Positions 1 to 12,202 of a DNA stretch of 64,000 bases are shown one piece after another (position 1 is the stretch's first letter; each line of letters opens with the position of its first letter). The stretch comes from Nectonema munidae (taxonomy: Eukaryota; Nematomorpha; Nectonematoida; Nectonematidae): NCBI GenBank assembly GCA_030549495.1, contig JAUIRK010000791.1:1-64000 (forward strand). Reading direction: 5' to 3'. A model generated the notes under the pieces. It made no database searches. It worked only from the letters and a program-made list of their open reading frames with translations, and had not been told where the DNA came from. Position numbers and translations under genes: made by a program.

Positions 1-3000
1 AGTTTAGGTCTGTTCTGAAGGTGGAAGGTCGAGGTATAGGCGAGATTAGGTTTTTTTTTTGAAGGGGGAGGGGGGTAGGTTCTGTTCTGAAGGTGGAAGG
101 TCGAGGTATAGGTGAGATTAGGTTCTGTTTTGAAGGTGGAAGTGAGGATAGGTTCTGTTCTGAAGGTGGAAGGTCGAGGTATAGGTGAGATTAGTTTAGG
201 TCTGTTCTGAAGGTGGAAGGTCGAGGTATAGGCGAGATTAGGTTCTGTTCTGAAGGTGGAAGGTGAGGATAGGGTTGGAGGTGGAAGGGGGGGGGGGGGG
301 GAAGGTGGAAGGTCGAGGTATAGGTTCTGTTCTGAAGGTGGAAGGTCGAGGTATAGGTGAGATTAGGTTCTGTTCTGAAGGTGGAAGGTCGAGGTATAGG
401 TTCTGATTGCAGGTGGAAAGGTCGAGGTATAGGTGGGATTAGGTTCTGTTCTGAAGGTGGAAGGTCGAGGTATAGGTGAGATTAGTTTAGGTCTGTTCTG
501 AAGGTGGAAGGTCGAGGTATAGGTGAGATTAGGTTCTGTTCTGAAGGTGGAAGGTCGAGGTATAGGTGAGATTAGGTTCTGTTCTGAAGGTGGAAGGTCG
601 AGGTATAGGTGAGATTAGGTTCTGTTCTGAAGGTGGAAGGTCGAGGTATAGGTGAGAATGTTCTGTTCTGAAGGTGGAAGGTCGAGGTATAGGTGAAATT
701 AGGTTCTGTTCTGAAGGTGGAAGGTCGAGGTATAGGTTCTGTTCTGAAGGTGGAAGGTCGAGGTATAGGTGAGATTAGTGTTCTGAGTTTTGTATTGTTC
801 TGTTCTGAAGGTGGAAGGTCGAGGTATAGGTGAGATTAGGTTCTGTTCTGAAGGTGGAAGGTCGAGGTATAGGTTCTGTTCTGAAGGTGGAAGGTCGAGG
901 TATAGGTGAGATTAGGTTCTGTTCTGAAGGTGGAAGGTCGAGGTATAGGTGAGATTAGTTTAGGTCTGTTCTGAAGGTGGAAGGTCGAGGTATAGGCGAG
1001 ATTAGGTTCTGTTCTGAAGGTGGAAGGTCGAGGTATAGGTTCTGTTCTGAAGGTGGAAGGTCGAGGTATAGGTGAGATTAGGTTCTGTTCTGAAGGTGGA
1101 AGGTCGAGGTATAGGTTCTGTTCTGAAGGTGGAAGGTCGAGGTATAGGTGAGATTAGTTTAGTTCTGTTCTGAAGGTGGAAGGTCGAGGTATAGGCGAGA
1201 TTAGGTTCTGTTCTGAAGGTGGAAGGTCGAGGTATAGCTCTGAGATGAGGTGGAAGGTCGAGGTATAGGTGGGATTAGGTTCTGTTCTGAAGGTGGAAGG
1301 TGGATAGGTCTGTTCTGAAGGTGGAAGGTCGTGGTATAGGTGAGATTAGTTTAGGTCTGTTCTGAAGGTGGAAGGTCGTGGTATAGGTGAGATTAGGTTC
1401 TGTTCTGAAGGTGGAAGGTGTAGTTTAGTTCTGTTCAGAAGGTGGAAGGTCGAGGTATAGGTGAGATTAGGTTCTGTTCTGAAGGTGGAAGGTCGAGGTA
1501 TAGGTGAGATTATAGGTCTGTTCTGAAGGTGGAAGGTCGAGGTATAGGCGAGATTAGGTTCTGTTCTGAAGGTGGAAGGTCGAGGTATAGGTGAGATTAG
1601 GTTCTGTTCTGAAGGTGGAAGGTCGAGGTATAGGTTCTGTTCTGAAGGTGGAAGGTCGAGGTATAGGTGAGATTAGGTTCTGTTCTGAAGGTGGAAGGTC
1701 GAGGTATAGGTTCTGTTCTGAAGGTGGAAGGTCGAGGTATAGGTGAGATTAGGTTCTGTTCTGAAGGTGGAAGGTCGAGGTATTAGTTTAGGTCTGTTCA
1801 GAAGGTGGAAGGTCGAGGTATAGGTGAGATTAGGTTCTGTTCTGAAGGTGGAAGGTCGAGGTATAGGTGGAATTAAGTTCTGTTCGGAAGGTGGAAGATC
1901 GAAGTATAGGCCAGATAAGATTAGGTTCTGTTCTGAAGGTGGAAGGTCGAGGTATAGGCCAGATTAGTTTAGGTCTGTTCTGAAGGTGGAAGGTCGAGGT
2001 ATAGGCGAGATTAGGTTCTGTTCTGAAGGTGGAAGGTCGAGGTATAGGTTCTGATTAGGTTCTGTTCTGAAGGTGGAAGGTCGAGGTATAGGCGAGATTA
2101 GGTTCTGTTCTGAAGGTGGAAGGTCGAGGTATAGTTTAGTTCTGTTCTGAAGGTGGAAGGTCGAGGTATAGGTGAGATTAGGTTCTGTTCTGAAGGTGGA
2201 AGGTCGAGGTATAGGTGAGATTAGTTTAGGTCTGTTCTGAAGGTGGAAGGTCGAGGTATAGGCGAGATTAGGTTCTGTTCTGAAGGTGGAAGGTCGAGGT
2301 ATAGGTTCTGTTCTGAAGGTGGAAGGTCGAGGTATAGGTGAGATTAGGTTCTGTTCTGAAGGTGGAAGGTCGAGGTATAGGTGAGATTAGTTTAGGTCTG
2401 TTCTGAAGGTGGAAGGTCGAGGTATAGGCGAGATTAGGTTCTGTTCTGAAGGTGGAAGGTCGAGGTATAGGTTCTGTTCTGAAGGTGGAAAGTCGAGGTA
2501 TAGGTGAGATTAGGTTCTGTTCTGAAGGTGGAAGGTTCGAGGTATAGGTTCTGTTCTGAAGGTGGAAGGTCGAGGTATAGGTGAGATTAGGTTCTGTTCT
2601 GAAGGTGGAAGGTCGAGGTATAGGTGAGATTAGGTTCTGTTCTGAAGGTGGAAGGTCGAGGTATAGGCGAGATTAGGTTCTGTTCTGAAGGTGGAAGGTC
2701 GAGGTATAGGGTTCTGTTCTGAAGGTGGAAGGTCGAGGTATAGGTGAGATTAGGTTCTGTTCTGAAGGTGGAAGGTCGAGGTATAGGTGAGATTAGTTTA
2801 GGTCTGTTCTGAAGGTGGAAGGTCGAGGTATAGGCGAGATTAGGTTCTGTTCTGAAGGTGGAAGGTCGAGGTATAGGTTCTGTTCTGAAGGTGGAAGGTC
2901 GAGGTATAGGTGAGATTAGGTTCTGTTCTGAAGGTGGAAGGTCGAGGTATAGGTTCTGTTCTGAAGGTGGAAGGTCGGGAGGGAGGGGAGGTGGATAGGT

Positions 3001-6000
3001 TCTGTTCTGGGTGGGGGAGGTATAGGTGAGATTAGATTCTGTTCTGAAGGTGGAAGGTCGAGGTATAGGTTCTGTTCTGAAGGTGGAAGGTCGAGGTATA
3101 GGTGAGATTAGGTTCTGTTCTGAAGGTGGAAGGTCGAGGTATAGGTGAGATTAGTTTAGGTCTTTTCTGAAGGTGGAAGGTCGAGGTATAGGTGAGATTA
3201 GGTTCTGTTCTGAAGGTGGAAGGTCGAGGTATAGGTTCTGTTCTGAAGGTGGAAGGTCGAGGTATAGGTGAGATTAGGTTCTGTTCTGAAGGTGGAAGAT
3301 TCGAAGTATAGGCGAGATTAGTTTAGGTCTGTTCTGAAGGTGGAAGGTCGAGGTATAGGTGAGATTAGGTTCTGTTCTGAAGGTGGAAGGTTCTGTTCTG
3401 AAGGTGGAAGGTCGAGGTATAGGTGAGATTAGGTTCTGTTCTGAAGGTGGAAGGTCGAAGTAGTTTAGCTCTGTTCTGAAGGTGGAAGGTCGAGGTATAG
3501 GTGAGATTAGGTTCTGTTCTGAAGGTGGAAGATTAAAGTATAGGCGAGATTAGTTTAGGTCTGTTCTGAAGGTGGAAGGTCGAGGTATAGGCGAGATTAG
3601 GTGAAGGTGGAAGGTCGAGGTATAGATGGGATTAGGTTTTGTTCTGAAAGTGGAAGGTCGAGGTATAGGTGAGATTAGGTTCTGTTCTGAAGGTGGAAGA
3701 TTGAAGTATAGGCGAGATTAGGTCTGTTCTGAAGGTGGAAGGTCGAGGTATAGGAAGAGATTAGGTGGAAGGTTAGGTTCTGTTCTGAAGGTGGAAGGTC
3801 GAGGTATAGGTGAGATTAGGTTCTGTTCTGAAGGTGGAAGGTCGAGGTATAGGTTCTGTTCTGAAGGTGGAAGGTCGAGGTATAGGTGAGATTAGGTTCT
3901 GTTCTGAAGGTGGAAGGTCGAGGTATAGGTGAGATTAGTTTAGGTATGTTCTGAAGGTGGAAGGTCGAGGTATAGGCGAGATTAGGTTCTGTTCTGAAGG
4001 TGGAAGGTCGAGGTATAGGTTCTGTTCTGAAGGTGGAAGGTCGAGGTATAGGCGAGATTAGGTTTTTTTCTGAAGGTGAAAGGTCGAAGTAGTTTAGCTC
4101 TGTTCTGAAGGTGGAAGGTCGAGGTATAGGTGAGATTAGGTTCTGTTCTGAAGGTGGAAGGTCGAAGTATAGGCGAGATTAGTTTAGGTCTGTTCTGAAG
4201 GTGGAAGGTCGAGGTATAGGCGAGATTAGGTTCTGTTCTGAAGGTGGAAGGTCGAGGTATAGGTGAGATTAGGTTAGGTATGTTCTGAAGGTGGAAGGTC
4301 GAGGTATAGGTGAGATTAGGTTCTGTTCTGAAGGTGGAAGGTCGAGGTATAGGTGAGATTAGTTTAGGTCTGTTCTGAAGGTGGAAGGTCGAGGTATAGG
4401 CGAGATTAGGTTCTGTTCTGAAGGTGGAAGGTCGAGGTATAGGTTCTGTTCTGAAGGTGGAAGGTCGAGGTATAGGTGAGATTAGGTTCTGTTCTGAAGG
4501 TGGAAGGTCGAGGTATAGGTTCTGTTCTGAAGGTGGAAGGTCGAGGTATAGGTGAGATTAGGTTCTGTTCTGAAGGTGGAAGGTCGAAGTATAGGTGAGA
4601 TTAGTTTAGGTCTGTTCTGAAGGTGGAAGGTCGAGGTATAGGCGAGATTAGGTTCTGTTCTGAAGGTGGAAGGTCGAGGTATAGGTTCTGTTCTGAAGGT
4701 GGAAGGTCGAGGTATAGGTGAGATTAGTTTAGGTCTGTTCTGAAGGTGGAAGGTCGAGGTATAGGCGAGATTAGGTTCTGTTCTGAAGGTGGAAGGTCGA
4801 GGTATAGGTTCTGTTCTGAAGGTGGAAGGTCGAGGTATAGGTTCTGTTCTGAAGGTGGAAGGTCGAGGTATAGGTGAGATTAGGTTCTGTTCTGAAGGTG
4901 GAAGGTCGAGGTATAGGTGAGATTAGTTTAGGTCTGTTCTGAAGGTGGAAGGTCGAGGTATAGGCGAGATTAGGTTCTGTTCTGAAGGTGGAAGGTCGAG
5001 GTATAGGTTCTGTTCTGAAGGTGGAAGGTCGAGGTATAGGTGAGATTAGGTTCTGTTCTGAAGGTGGAAGGTCGAGGTATAGGTGAGATTAGTTTAGGTC
5101 TGTTCTGAAGGTGGAAGGTCGAGGTATAGGCGAGATTAGGTTCTGTTCTGAAGGTGGAAGGTCGAGGTATAGGTTGTTTGAAGGTGGAAGATAGGTTCTG
5201 TTCTGAAGGTGGAAGGTCGAGGTATAGGTGAGATTAGGTTCTGTTCTGAAGGTGGAAGGTCGAGGTATAGGTTCTGTTCTGAAGGTGGAAGGTCGAGGTA
5301 TAGGTGAAATTAGATTCTGTTCTGAAGGTGGAAGGTCGAGGTATAGGTGAGATTAGTTTAGGTCTGTTCTGAAGGTGGAAGGTCGAGGTATAGGCGAGAT
5401 TAGTTTCTGTTCTGAAGGTGGAAGGTCGAGGTATAGGTTCTGTTCTGAAGGTGGAAGTTCGAGGTATAGGTGAGATTAGGTTCTGTTCTGAAGGTGGAAG
5501 GTCGAAGTATAGGTGAGATTAGTTTAGGTCTGTTCTGAAGGTGGAAGGTCGAGGTATAGGCGAGATTAGGTTCTGTTCTGAAGGTGGAAGGTCGAGGTAT
5601 AGGTTCTGTTCTGAAGGTGGAAGGTCGAGGTATAGGTGAGATTAGGTTCTGTTCTGAAGGTGGAAGGTCGAGGTATAGGTTCTGTTCTGAAGGTGGAAGG
5701 TCGAGGTATAGGTGAGATTAGGTTCTGTTCTGAAGGTGGAAGGTCGAGGTATAGGTTCTGTTCTGAAGGGGGAAGGTCGAGGTATAGGTGAGATTAGGTT
5801 CTGTTCTGAAGGTGGAAGGTCGAGGTATAGGTTCTGTTCTGAAGGTGGAAGGTCGAGGTATAGGTGAAATTAGATTCTGTTCTGAAGGTGGAAGGTCGAG
5901 GTATAGGTGAGATTAGTTTAGGTCTGTTCTGAAGGTGGAAGGTCGAGGTATAGGCGAGATTAGGTTCTGTTCTGAAGGTGGAAGGTCGAGGTATAGGTGA

Positions 6001-6036
6001 GATTAGTTTAGGTCTGTTCTGAAGGTGGAAGGTCGA
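1..6036. repeat. G-rich minisatellite array with higher-order structure
   Basis: The whole stretch is built from one core, GAAGGTGGAAGGTCGAGG followed by TATAGG, joined by linkers of different length. Three unit types recur: about 33 bp (linker TTCTGTTCT only), about 43 bp (with GTGAGATTA) and about 47 bp (with CGAGATTA and a TTTAGGTCTG junction). In the better-kept parts they follow each other in a fixed order, for example between about 4924 and 5090, giving a higher-order unit near 166 bp. From its length the array holds roughly 140 units, and it runs off the left edge. Occasional poly-G or truncated units (near 280 and 2980) interrupt it. It ends sharply at 6036. Open frames read through it are by-products of the repeat. 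The purine-rich strand is the plus strand throughout. Confidence 0.97.
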
Positions 6037-6239
6037 ATAATTAAAAGGACTCACGTCCCGCAGATTAGGCCTTCTGGGGATACTGCGTCAACAAAAACGA
6101 AACCGTGACACTTACCTCTTGGGTGGTTTTGGAAATTGTGTCACTTATATGGACTCACATTTTTTTTAGTTTCATAAAGCATATTTTACTTTTAATTATT
6201 CTTCGTTACAATTTATACGATTATCAATAAATCCCTTTT
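6037..6239. other. Unique flank of the minisatellite
   Basis: Non-repetitive sequence in which GGACTCAC occurs twice, near 6047 and 6150. On the minus strand a good splice-donor sequence (AG before GTAAGT) lies at about 6114-6120, but no exon can be defined from it. No gene is called. Confidence 0.4.
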
Positions 6240-6560
6240 AAAAAGTACCAAGGATCTTTCACAGGACCTAGAATCAGAAGGACCTAGAATTTTACCAATG
6301 ATCTTTAACTGGACCTAGAATCACGCGGTACCAATGATCTTTAACACGGCGATATCAATGATTAGAATAAGTGGTACCAATGATCTTTGTAGATCATTTA
6401 ATGAACTGGACCTAGACTCACAGGGGTACCAATGATCTGTCACACGTCCTTGATTAAAGGTACCAATCATCTGTCACACGTCCTAGAATCACAGTAGCAA
6501 TGATCTGTAACACGTCCTATAATTCACGCGTCCTAGCTTTTTGAGATTTAGAATCCTACG
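6240..6560. repeat. Degenerate 35-45 bp tandem repeat
   Basis: About seven diverged units share TACCAATGATCT, then TTTAACACG or TGTCACACG, then a TCCTAGAATCAC-like segment. Unit length and order vary, and some units have lost a part. The array is much older than the neighbouring minisatellite and unrelated to it in sequence. A short inverted repeat (TCTCG ... CGAGA) follows at about 6562-6580. Confidence 0.8.
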
Positions 6561-6580
6561 TCTCGAGCGAAGCGAGAGAC

Positions 6581-7146
6581 AAACACAGGGACCGTCTAGT
6601 ACATATAAGAAACTTAGCTTTGACCAATGAGATCTAGCTAAAAATTACAACCAATGGAAAGCAAGTAAGTGGTGTGCTCGTTATTTAAATGCATAGCATG
6701 TTGCATTGCATTTAATCATACCCCCAAAAGAATACACAGAAAAGATACGGCGTTGTCATCTTGTTCTGATATGCATAAAAAAACTAGTTCCCAAAGTTTC
6801 AAATTTTTTATTTTATCCAAATAATTATATGATGTTTTTTACTCATATACACCCATTTTCAAGCATGCTGAATTCAGCGGTGATATTCATTTTTTTTATA
6901 AAAATCAATTAAAGTTATCAAAGCATTGATTTATATATGATAACTCCTCTACCCTAAAAACGGTTTCAAAAGTTGCAGCTAGCGTTTTAGGAAAAGTCAC
7001 AAAAATTGAAGGGATATGATTCACACAAATTTTCTACAATTAATTTTTTAGTGAAAGGGGGGGGGGGATTTTACACCTCCCCCAGTACTAATAAGGTTAA
7101 AATTTTTATTATGTTTAAAAAAATTTGTTATCTAATATATCATGTT
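6581..7146. other. AT-rich gene-free stretch
   Basis: No recognisable coding or RNA feature. It holds a poly-G tract near 7058 and may include the decayed 3' end of the transposon described next. An ORF of 68 codons at 6706-6912 has no protein-like character. Confidence 0.4.
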
Positions 7147-8799
7147 TCACACAAAGTTCAACTCTTTTGTACTTGATATCTTCAGTCGATGAAACTCTAC
7201 TGTTTGAAAAAGAAAATGTTTTCGTTCTTCTTTTTTTGTAACTTTATCATTGAAGTCATTATTAACCAGTTTCACCATTCGTTCTCCACTGTCATTTATA
7301 ACTTTGAGACTTTTAACATTTTTTGCCCCTCAATATAAGAAGGATAATCAGTCCATTTACAAGGATCTAGAGAAAGAAAAGAAAGATCTATTTGTAAGGT
7401 GTTGAAAAAGTTGTAAGAATTTTAAGTAATAAAATCAGAAACATTTTTTTCTTTGAAGCAAATAACATTTTTACTTCCAAATTTTCTTAGGTTGCTACTG
7501 AACTTTTTTCTTTGCAATGCTTTGGCCATTTTCAGTTTTTCTCTTTCGTATGTTCAGATAAGTACCAAAGATGCGATTTAAGTTCTTTCATCGCAGCAAT
7601 AGAAATCATCTGATCAACACTTCTATAATCTTCAAGATTTTTTTAAAGTGTCTAAATCATTTTTAGTAGCTTAAACTGAATTTTGCGCTGTAAACCAGCA
7701 TCTAAGATGAAAACAGACACAATAAAAATATTTATACGTCTTAATGCCTCATCTTCGTTACTTCAATTATTTTGAGAGCGAAAGAGAAACAACTTCAGAC
7801 AATAAATGACTTTGGCCATCCATCTTGCTCTATGAAATGCTCCTGGTGCTGTTAAATGTATACCTCTTTCAGGAATTTCCCCTAACGAAATTATAGAAAG
7901 TTCTAAAAACTCTCTGTAATCGTTACGATGATGATTGAACTTTAGTTGCTCATAAAGAAATGTCATTTCTGACTATTTGTGCAGTTCTTATCTTAATGTT
8001 AAATGTTGCCTACATCTGTTTCAATATATACATTGTTTTGTTGTAATCTGTTCATAGTCTTAATAAAATATCTTATATCTTATTGAACTTTAGTTGCTCT
8101 AACAAAACTTATTACAGAATCTTTGTTTATTTTTAGCCAGTTAGTTTCTTGTCGCGTTTCTCCTTCAAGAACACTAAATTCTATTGAATTTCTTTTCTCT
8201 TTGCAAATTTTTAAAAAGATCAATGTTCGGCCCATTCGAATTAAAAAAAACTGAAGACACTCCCTATAATTATCTCAAAAATATGAAGCTGAGAAAGTTA
8301 AAAAAAGCAATTTTTGTTTGAAATGTTTCTGAATATTCACACATGCCCCATTGCGAATGCCTGTATTACTTGCAGTTGAACCAAAAGAGAGGCCTGCCAC
8401 CCAACTTTCGACACCTTTCCTCTCTTTAATTGCATTAAGTGCAGCTATTCCGATTTCATAACCTGTCGCTTTCTCTAATTCATCTATGCGTAAAAGTTTT
8501 TCTGGATTCACACCTGATACTCCGATAGCTAGATGATACACAAAGTTTCCCGCGAAATTCTTCATGTATTCCCCGTCAAAATGGATTATGAGAGGAGTGT
8601 TTGGGGTGAAAGTACTTTTTATACTCTTTTCAAGTTCTTCTCTTGATTTACTTCTGGACCTGTGCAATGAAGATTTTGAAAAAGTTATATCTTTGAGATC
8701 AACACCAAATGCTTTTAGCGCAGGAGCAACATTATGAATTGCTTGTTTAGAAGAAGAACTCGTTCTGTCTAAAGAAGAACAAAAATCCACATTTTTCAA
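7147..8799 (-). pseudogene. Decayed DNA-transposon transposase, TASNTG-motif family
   Basis: A nearly full-length but broken transposase-like gene of a family I have seen in arthropod and cnidarian genomes but cannot assign to a named superfamily. Reading down the minus strand: 8799-8275 is open for 174 codons and holds HFDGEYMKNF, then GLSFGSTASNTG and NGAC. The family usually has Asp before TASNTG; here it is Ser in an FGS context. Next come GPNIDLFKNLQ near 8235, then NDYREFLELSIISLGEIP and APGAFHRARWMAKVIY in 7763-7966, then AAMKELKSHLWYL near 7565-7620, DPCKW near 7360, and VKSLKVINDSGERMVKLVN running to a stop at 7147. Several stops and frameshifts separate the pieces, so it cannot make the protein. 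The N-terminus above 8799 is not recognisable. A second remnant of the same family is at 52806-53079. Confidence 0.85.
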
Positions 8800-9699
8800 T
8801 ATTTTTTTACTTTATTAATATTTAATTAAAAATTATAAAATAGCGTGTTCATTATTCATTTTTGAGACATAAGTTCAATGAGCGGTCACTTAATAAAGTT
8901 CAATTGAAATAAAAATTTATATGTAATAACATTTGATGTATTAAAACATTTTTAAGAGGTGTGCTTCAAAAAATTCCAATTTTTATTTTTTTTGGGACAG
9001 TCTGTGCACTACTCTTAAGAAAAGATACAGCCTTACTTTCCGTTACAATAGATAAGTGTCATTTATCTTTCGAAAACCAATCAAACCTATCAAAAATTAA
9101 TATGCATTTGACAGCTCATCTTAAAGAGCAACTTTTCATTTAAAAAGTAAGTAACTATATAAAGTTTTTTACACATATATTTATTTTTTATGAAAATTCA
9201 ATTAAACGTATCAAAAAATTGATTACCTGTGAAAAAACTTTTTTAGGGATTTATTTTGAACAGATTTTTTCCTCTCAAAGCATTCTGAGGATCTTCTTGA
9301 TGATCCTAGACTTTTTTTTATCAGTACCGTGAATTTTATAATCAACCAATCCCAGTTCAAAGGTTTTTCTGTTCATTGTTCAATTACAAAGAGTTGTTCA
9401 CATTCTTCATCTAAAAGACTCTTTGACACATAAGTAAAAAGTTTGAGAAATTCAATTTAAATAAAAAAAATATCATCATAGTGACTAAATCCTCACATAT
9501 TGGCATCTGTGCAATTTTTGATGACTCTGACATATTCTAAATTTTCACATTTTTTACCCATATTGGTTAAAAGATCATTGTAATCCTAGATTATAATCTA
9601 TAGATTTTAAGATTTTTCATTTATAAAAGAGGAACTTATTTTAATCTACTATTTGTTATCCTTCAGCTGACATAGGTTTTTTAACTTTGAACTTTTCTG
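8800..9699. other. Gene-free stretch
   Basis: AT-rich sequence between two transposon remnants. A 60-codon ORF at 8961-9143 has no recognisable features. Nothing else seen. Confidence 0.4.
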
Positions 9700-10160
9700 T
9701 TGTTTGCTCAATCAATTTTGCAAGAGATGTGTGTCAATTGATGTTTTTAATCCACACTTTGCAAAACACTTGGTAACAGTATCTGATTTGCATTTTAACA
9801 TAGCTTCCACCACCTAGTAACATGCTTGACGCGAATTAACTGACTTGCTTATATCTGTTGCACTAGCGAGTCAAACTTTAAGAAAACATGTCTGTGTAAT
9901 TGCTTTCTATAATTTGTCTTGATACACTGGAATATGCCGTGATTCAGAGGTTGTAATACTTTAGTAGTGTTAGCTGGAATAAATTTGAGGTTCGTATTTG
10001 TCAATTCCTGATCTTTTGGATGTGAAGAAGCGTTGTCTAAAAAAATGATGACTTTATGGTTTTGTTTCTTCATGCGAGTATTGGAACTATATATCCATTC
10101 CTTAAAAATGAAGTCATCAAGGCCTTCTTGTTGTGACAAAAATACTGAAATTGCTCTCTC
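9700..10160 (-). pseudogene. Tigger/pogo transposase fragment (DDE domain and C-terminus)
   Basis: The open part (10139-9849) contains FKEWIYSS, KVIIFLDNASSHP, the second catalytic Asp region of pogo/Tigger DDE transposases, and ANTTKVLQPLNHGIFQ, where the family has LQPLDQG. The third catalytic Asp is therefore Asn, so this copy is catalytically dead. Just upstream in another frame is HNKKALMT, matching the NKKAWMT segment of the family. Downstream, VTKCFAKCGL near 9760 matches the usual C-terminal NCFRKCGF. The N-terminal half, with the CENP-B-like DNA-binding domain, is absent. The fragment stops where a LINE begins on the other strand. Confidence 0.85.
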
Positions 10161-12202
10161 ACGCCTAAATCTCTTCTTGGAAAACGCACTAAACTATCGC
10201 AACAACAACCTTTCTCGACATTGAGATAATGCTTTCAACTCCGCATGACATCCCGCAATTCTATACAACTTAATCCAAAACAATTCCCCTTTATAACTCA
10301 GCAAGTTCATTCAAAGAAATCTCAACAAAGGCCTATAAATCCTGCATCACAACAACAACACTTGCATAAAACAACTCTCGCTTTCTACCCCTCAAGGTGG
10401 CTGCCTCTCAGACATTTTATGGCTCATCTTCATTAATCCACCCCTGAATCACATTAATTCCAACTCACACTTCGCACAATGCTACTCTGACGATATTCTC
10501 TTCACCTTCTCCAACGACGACCAAGAAACCAATTTGAACAGCGTTACCACCCTTTTGACAAATATAAATTCCATAGCCTCTAAATACAAAATTCAGTTTA
10601 ACCAGAGTAAACTGAACATCATACATTTCACTAGGAAAAGAATCTTACCACAATCACTAGTCGTGCCATCATCCACACCAATCACACCAGTAACCCAAAT
10701 AAAATATCTCGGAGTCATTTTCCAATCAAACCTTAAATTCTCAGCACACACCAAAAACCTACACACTAAACTCACACCTATCATTTTCTTCTTCAAGAAA
10801 GCCATCTCCTACAAATGGGGACTAAACCCGAAAATTTTAAAATATATTTAGACATCAATTATTTTACCCATAATTCAATAAGGTATCCTCTCCTAGGGTT
10901 TCTGCCTAAAGCTACATAATATTAGAATCATTCTTAATAAAGTTCAACGTACCTGTCTCCTCACAATCACTAACGCGTATCACACCACGTCTACCTCAAA
11001 ACTTGAACTTCTTACTCACACTCTACCAATTCTATACAAACTACACCTGGCTCTAGTAACACTATACTCGAAAACTTTCAAATCCATGCATCCCATTCAC
11101 GCTTTCACCACACCCTACACAACTTCATCCCGTATACTCTCATTTTACGAAACAATATGTGCCAAGTACATACCAAACCTAGCTCACTATTCCATATCAT
11201 CTGAAATCCATCCCATCTTCCATTTCAACCCTTCAGATGGATTACCCTACACATTAACCATATGCAAACATAAAAACATTGCTACCAAACTAATCAAAAT
11301 GCAACGCACGAATCCCCACTCACCATATAATCCTTTCATCTTTACTGACGGTTCCAAATCCTCTCACCATGCTACTGGTGAATACGCCTTCTTTATCACC
11401 AACTCATTAACCCCCTTTTTCTCTGAAGTCCTTCAAACCAACAACAACACTTCATCTTATGAAACAGAAGCGTTAGCAATTTTAGCCTCTTGCAGCCATC
11501 TATTAGACAATATCGAAACATATCGCCACAACTTTAGTCACATCCATCTTTACACAGACGTTCAAAACATCATTAACAATCTCAATCTCAATCATAAAAT
11601 TCCGCAGTCATGTTACAGCATAGCCACCAAACTCACCCCACTCGCTCAACATTTCAACATCACCATCACCTGGTCTCCCGGATATTTTACATGCACCGAA
11701 AACAACATAGTAGATCAATTATCCAAAACATTAACATCGAACACACCCTTAACCATTGTACCCTCTATCCCGCATCAAATCTTCAACACACACATCCATC
11801 CTTAACAATTGGTCATCCCTCAACATTTCTCCTCCTCTAATCAATTTTGCGATTAATAATAAAAACATTTTTCTCGCACGCAACACAATTAGATGGCGCT
11901 CTTTTCACTGCCCAACTTATGCTTATTTTTACAAGTTCAAACTACACAACAACCCACTTTGGCGTTTTGGTTGCACCGAAATAGAAACACCAATACACAT
12001 CATTCTTCTATGCCCCATCTTTCAAAACATACAAACTAAACTACTCAAATTCTGCCACTTATATTTCAATGGTATCCCCAACTCCGTTTATGACTTTCTA
12101 TATCACCCTTCAATTCTCCAAGAACTTTCAATCCTGATAAACACAATAGAACCAATTTTTAAAGCACACCAAAATCTTATCTCTCCATCACCCAGCTCCT
12201 AA
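10160..12202 (+). pseudogene. 5'-truncated LINE: reverse transcriptase, RNase H, zinc finger (I/Jockey-like)
   Basis: A non-LTR retrotransposon remnant. Reverse-transcriptase motif A (FLDIE, then AFNSA) lies near 10212-10240. Motif C is QCYSDDILF near 10484, with YSDD where most families have YADD. The frame then continues to 10851 through KLNIIHFTRKR and IKYLGVIF. After a stop-containing thumb region (LNKVQRTCLL near 10940), RNase H runs through 11086-11805: FTDGSKSS, then SYETEAL, then HLYTDV, giving the D, E and D of the active site. A third segment (11756-12202) has GCTEIETPIHIILLCP, the usual Cys/His module after RNase H. The endonuclease and ORF1 are missing. Several stops and frameshifts make it inactive. 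The coding strand is conspicuously poor in G. RNase H after RT places it in the I group in the broad sense; a finer call is not possible. Confidence 0.9.

Noticed and set aside
1-6036. CRISPR array or telomere
   Set aside because: Units are contiguous variants with no unique spacers, and TTAGG occurs only once per longer unit, not as a pure telomeric run.
5794-6054. Open frame repeating STFHLQNRPK on the minus strand
   Set aside because: It is the minisatellite read in one frame; codon content simply mirrors the repeat unit.
6114-6180. Minus-strand exon ending in a GTAAGT donor
   Set aside because: Only the donor is convincing; no acceptor or homology defines an exon.
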